A DNA stretch of 64,000 nt from Polynucleobacter sp. Latsch14-2. GTDB lineage: Bacteria > Pseudomonadota > Gammaproteobacteria > Burkholderiales > Burkholderiaceae. Numbering within the stretch: position 1 is the first letter of the stretch; the number at the start of each line of letters is the position of its first letter. The stretch spans positions 186,001 through 250,000 of the forward strand of contig NZ_JACVPL010000002.1 in assembly GCF_018881925.1 (NCBI RefSeq), read 5' to 3'. Of the stretch, positions 61,845-64,000 are shown piece after piece. Position numbers and translations under genes: made by a program. Below the pieces are notes generated by a model. That model made no database searches. It saw nothing but the letters and a program-made list of their open reading frames with translations, and was not told the DNA's origin.

Positions 61845-64000
61845 TTAGCTTGGATCAGCCTCCCCAGCAGGAGCAATCACTTCAGCCTCTATTTCTACAG
61901 GCATATCAGCCATTGCCTCCTCTTCAGCGGCAATCATTTGAGCGCGATCACGCTCAAATTGCTCCCTGACCTTGCGTGCACGGCGATAAGCCAGGCCAGT
62001 ACCAGCAGGAATCAGACGACCAATAATGACGTTTTCCTTGAGGCCACGGAGTGTATCGGTCTTGCCCATAATGGCGGCTTCGGTCAACACACGGGTGGTT
62101 TCTTGGAAAGACGCTGCTGAAATAAAGCTGTCTGTCGACAAGGATGCCTTAGTAATACCCAGCAATACATTCTCGAACTGAGCTGGGCGCTTACCTGCAG
62201 CAATCACCAAATCATTTGCATCGTAGAGTTTTGAACGCTCAACTTGTTCGCCAGTGATGTAAGCAGTATCGCCACCATCAGTAATTTGCACGCGACGCAA
62301 CATTTGACGCACGATCACTTCAATGTGCTTGTCATTAATCTTCACGCCCTGCAAACGGTAAACGTCTTGAACTTCATCAACGATGTAGATGGCCAATTCT
62401 TCGATGCCTCTGAGCGTCAAGATGTCATGTGGATCAGCTGGGCCTTCCACAATCATCTCGCCCTTGTTCACAACTTGACCGTCATGAACGAGAACTTGCT
62501 TCTCTTTAGGAATCAAGAATTCATTCGCTTCGCCGTCCATATCGGTGATAACCAAACGTTGTTTGCCTTTGGTTTCTTTACCGAAGGAAACTGTTCCTGT
62601 TACTTTTGCCAATACAGCCGCATCTTTTGGCGAACGCGCTTCGAACAATTCGGCAACACGTGGCAAACCGCCGGTAATATCGCGTGTCTTCTGTGATTCG
62701 ATTGGAATACGCGCCAATACTTCACCAACTTCGACTTTCTGACCATCCTTAACCGTAATCAAAGCACCCACTTGGAGGCCAATGTTTACTGGGTGATCAG
62801 TACCAGCGATCATGACTTCGTTACCCTTGTCATCAACTAAGTTGATCATTGGGCGAACGCCTTTGCTTGCTGCAGAACGACGCTTACCGTCAATTACCAC
62901 CAAGGTGGAAAGACCGGTAACTTCGTCTACCTGCTTAGCAACGGTTACACCTTCTTCAACGTTATCAAAGCGGGCGATACCAGCGTACTCAGAAATAATC
63001 GGGCGTGTTAATGGATCCCATGTTGCCAAGCTTGCGCCGGCCTTTACTGCAGCATCTTCTTTTAACAAGAGAGTTGCACCATAAGGCACCTTATGACGCT
63101 CGCGCTCACGACCGTTCTCATCAACGATCAAGGCTTCGCCAGAACGTGAAATCACAATCTGCTCGCCCTTCGCGTTCTTGACGACACGCATCGTGGCAGA
63201 GAATTTCAAAGCGCCGTTAGATTTAGCTTCGATGTTGCTTGCAACCAATGCACGCGACGCTGCGCCACCAATGTGGAAGGTACGCATTGTCAACTGTGTA
63301 CCTGGCTCGCCGATAGACTGAGCAGCGATCACGCCAACTGCCTCACCAACGTTTACCAAACCACCGCGACCTAGATCACGTCCGTAGCACTTCGCGCACA
63401 AACCAAAGCGAGTTAAGCAAGACAACACTGTGCGAACTTTAACTTCGTCGATACCCAATGCAACGATTTGATCAACGTGATCTTCATCGAGCAATGTGTC
63501 ATTCGGAACAATGACTTCTTGCGTGTCAGGGTGAACGATGTCACCGATACATACACGACCCAAAATACGGTCACGCAATGCTTCGATAATTTCGCCGCCC
63601 TCAACCAGCGCCTTCATGGTTACACCATTAGTTGCGCCGCAATCATCTTCGATCACAACGAGGTCTTGCGTTACGTCGCATAAACGACGTGTTAAGTACC
63701 CTGAGTTTGCTGTCTTCAACGCAGTATCGGCCAAGCCTTTACGAGCACCGTGGGTTGAGATGAAGTACTGCAATACGTTCAAACCTTCACGGAAGTTCGC
63801 AGTAATTGGGGTTTCAATGATAGAGCCATCAGGCTTAGCCATCAAACCACGCATACCAGCCAACTGACGAATCTGCGCTGCAGATCCACGCGCGCCTGAG
63901 TCCGCCATCATGTAGATGGAATTAAAGGATTCTTGACGCACAGTCTTACCGTTACGGTCGAGTACGTCAACGTGTGACAACTCATCCATCATCGCCTTAC
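61845..64000 (-). CDS. rpoC: RNA polymerase beta-prime subunit, C-terminal part (cut by window edge)
   Basis: The frame stays open to the window edge and gives about 718 residues, roughly the second half of the protein. Visible are the bridge-helix and trigger-loop region ([33 protein letters not shown] ... [23 protein letters not shown]), the second zinc site ([18 protein letters not shown] with upstream CGATNG) and the [21 protein letters not shown] block. The protein ends with an acidic tail after [16 protein letters not shown]. The start and catalytic DFDGD loop are outside the window. Confidence 0.98.
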   Translation of the reverse strand, partial: KAMMDELSHVDVLDRNGKTVRQESFNSIYMMADSGARGSAAQIRQLAGMRGLMAKPDGSIIETPITANFREGLNVLQYFISTHGARKGLADTALKTANSGYLTRRLCDVTQDLVVIEDDCGATNGVTMKALVEGGEIIEALRDRILGRVCIGDIVHPDTQEVIVPNDTLLDEDHVDQIVALGIDEVKVRTVLSCLTRFGLCAKCYGRDLGRGGLVNVGEAVGVIAAQSIGEPGTQLTMRTFHIGGAASRALVASNIEAKSNGALKFSATMRVVKNAKGEQIVISRSGEALIVDENGRERERHKVPYGATLLLKEDAAVKAGASLATWDPLTRPIISEYAGIARFDNVEEGVTVAKQVDEVTGLSTLVVIDGKRRSAASKGVRPMINLVDDKGNEVMIAGTDHPVNIGLQVGALITVKDGQKVEVGEVLARIPIESQKTRDITGGLPRVAELFEARSPKDAAVLAKVTGTVSFGKETKGKQRLVITDMDGEANEFLIPKEKQVLVHDGQVVNKGEMIVEGPADPHDILTLRGIEELAIYIVDEVQDVYRLQGVKINDKHIEVIVRQMLRRVQITDGGDTAYITGEQVERSKLYDANDLVIAAGKRPAQFENVLLGITKASLSTDSFISAASFQETTRVLTEAAIMGKTDTLRGLKENVIIGRLIPAGTGLAYRRARKVREQFERDRAQMIAAEEEAMADMPVEIEAEVIAPAGEADPS

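Overview
The window looks like a chromosome segment of a free-living freshwater betaproteobacterium of the Burkholderiaceae, most likely Polynucleobacter. The evidence is gene order (petABC, tatABC-hinT-hisEI, mla-bolA-murA-hisGD, cutA-dsbD after rplQ), a Burkholderia-type porin, moderate G+C and compact spacing. This is inference from content and order; no database search was possible. There are no rRNA or tRNA genes, no CRISPR array and no prophage. No gene-free stretch exceeds 300 bases; the largest gaps are about 212 (2731-2942) and 195 (29452-29646) bases.

Regions. 1-2160 (minus): the 3' side of the cytochrome bc1 operon (petA, petB and the first 40 codons of petC). 2299-5814: mscL, a general porin and a Sel1-repeat protein. 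5811-17706 (minus except hisC): tatCBA, hinT and the histidine cluster (E, I, F, A, H, B, then inverted hisC, then D and G), followed by murA and a BolA protein. Two type II toxin-antitoxin pairs sit inside the histidine cluster, between hisE and hisI and between hisI and hisF. 17749-23184 (minus): an ABC-2 exporter and the Mla phospholipid-transport genes (mlaB, C, A, D, E, F). 23195-29451: glutamate synthase gltD and gltB. 29647-30351: a lone Y1/RAYT-type transposase. 30363-32702: penicillin-binding protein 1A. 32842-36256 (plus): an unusually short two-gene secretin locus in the position where pilMNOPQ normally lies, then aroK and aroB. 36268-42794: cyaY, lptM, lysA, a cytochrome c4-like protein, yihA, hemB, dsbD and cutA. 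42863-61667 (minus): the complete str-S10-spc-alpha ribosomal supercluster from rpsL to rplQ, preceded at the right edge by the 3' part of rpoC.

How it works together. The Rieske protein carries a twin-arginine signal and the Tat translocase is encoded 4 kb away. HisE, I, F, A, H, B, C, D and G cover all histidine-pathway steps except histidinol-phosphate phosphatase; HisB is the dehydratase-only form. HisG is the short form, so a HisZ partner must be encoded elsewhere. The Mla genes maintain outer-membrane lipid asymmetry.

The most interesting signals are: (1) at three boundaries of the ribosomal supercluster (rpoC/rpsL, rpsJ/rplC, rpsQ/rplN) a stem-loop is followed by a near-consensus sigma70 promoter whose -35 hexamer lies at the loop / 3'-arm edge of that same hairpin; (2) a miniature secretin with a single N-domain, paired with a fused inner-membrane protein whose C-terminus resembles PilP/GspC; (3) two toxin-antitoxin pairs inside the histidine operon, each with a palindromic operator; (4) hisC inverted alone inside its cluster; (5) a hairpin spanning the gltD stop codon and the mlaF ribosome-binding site.
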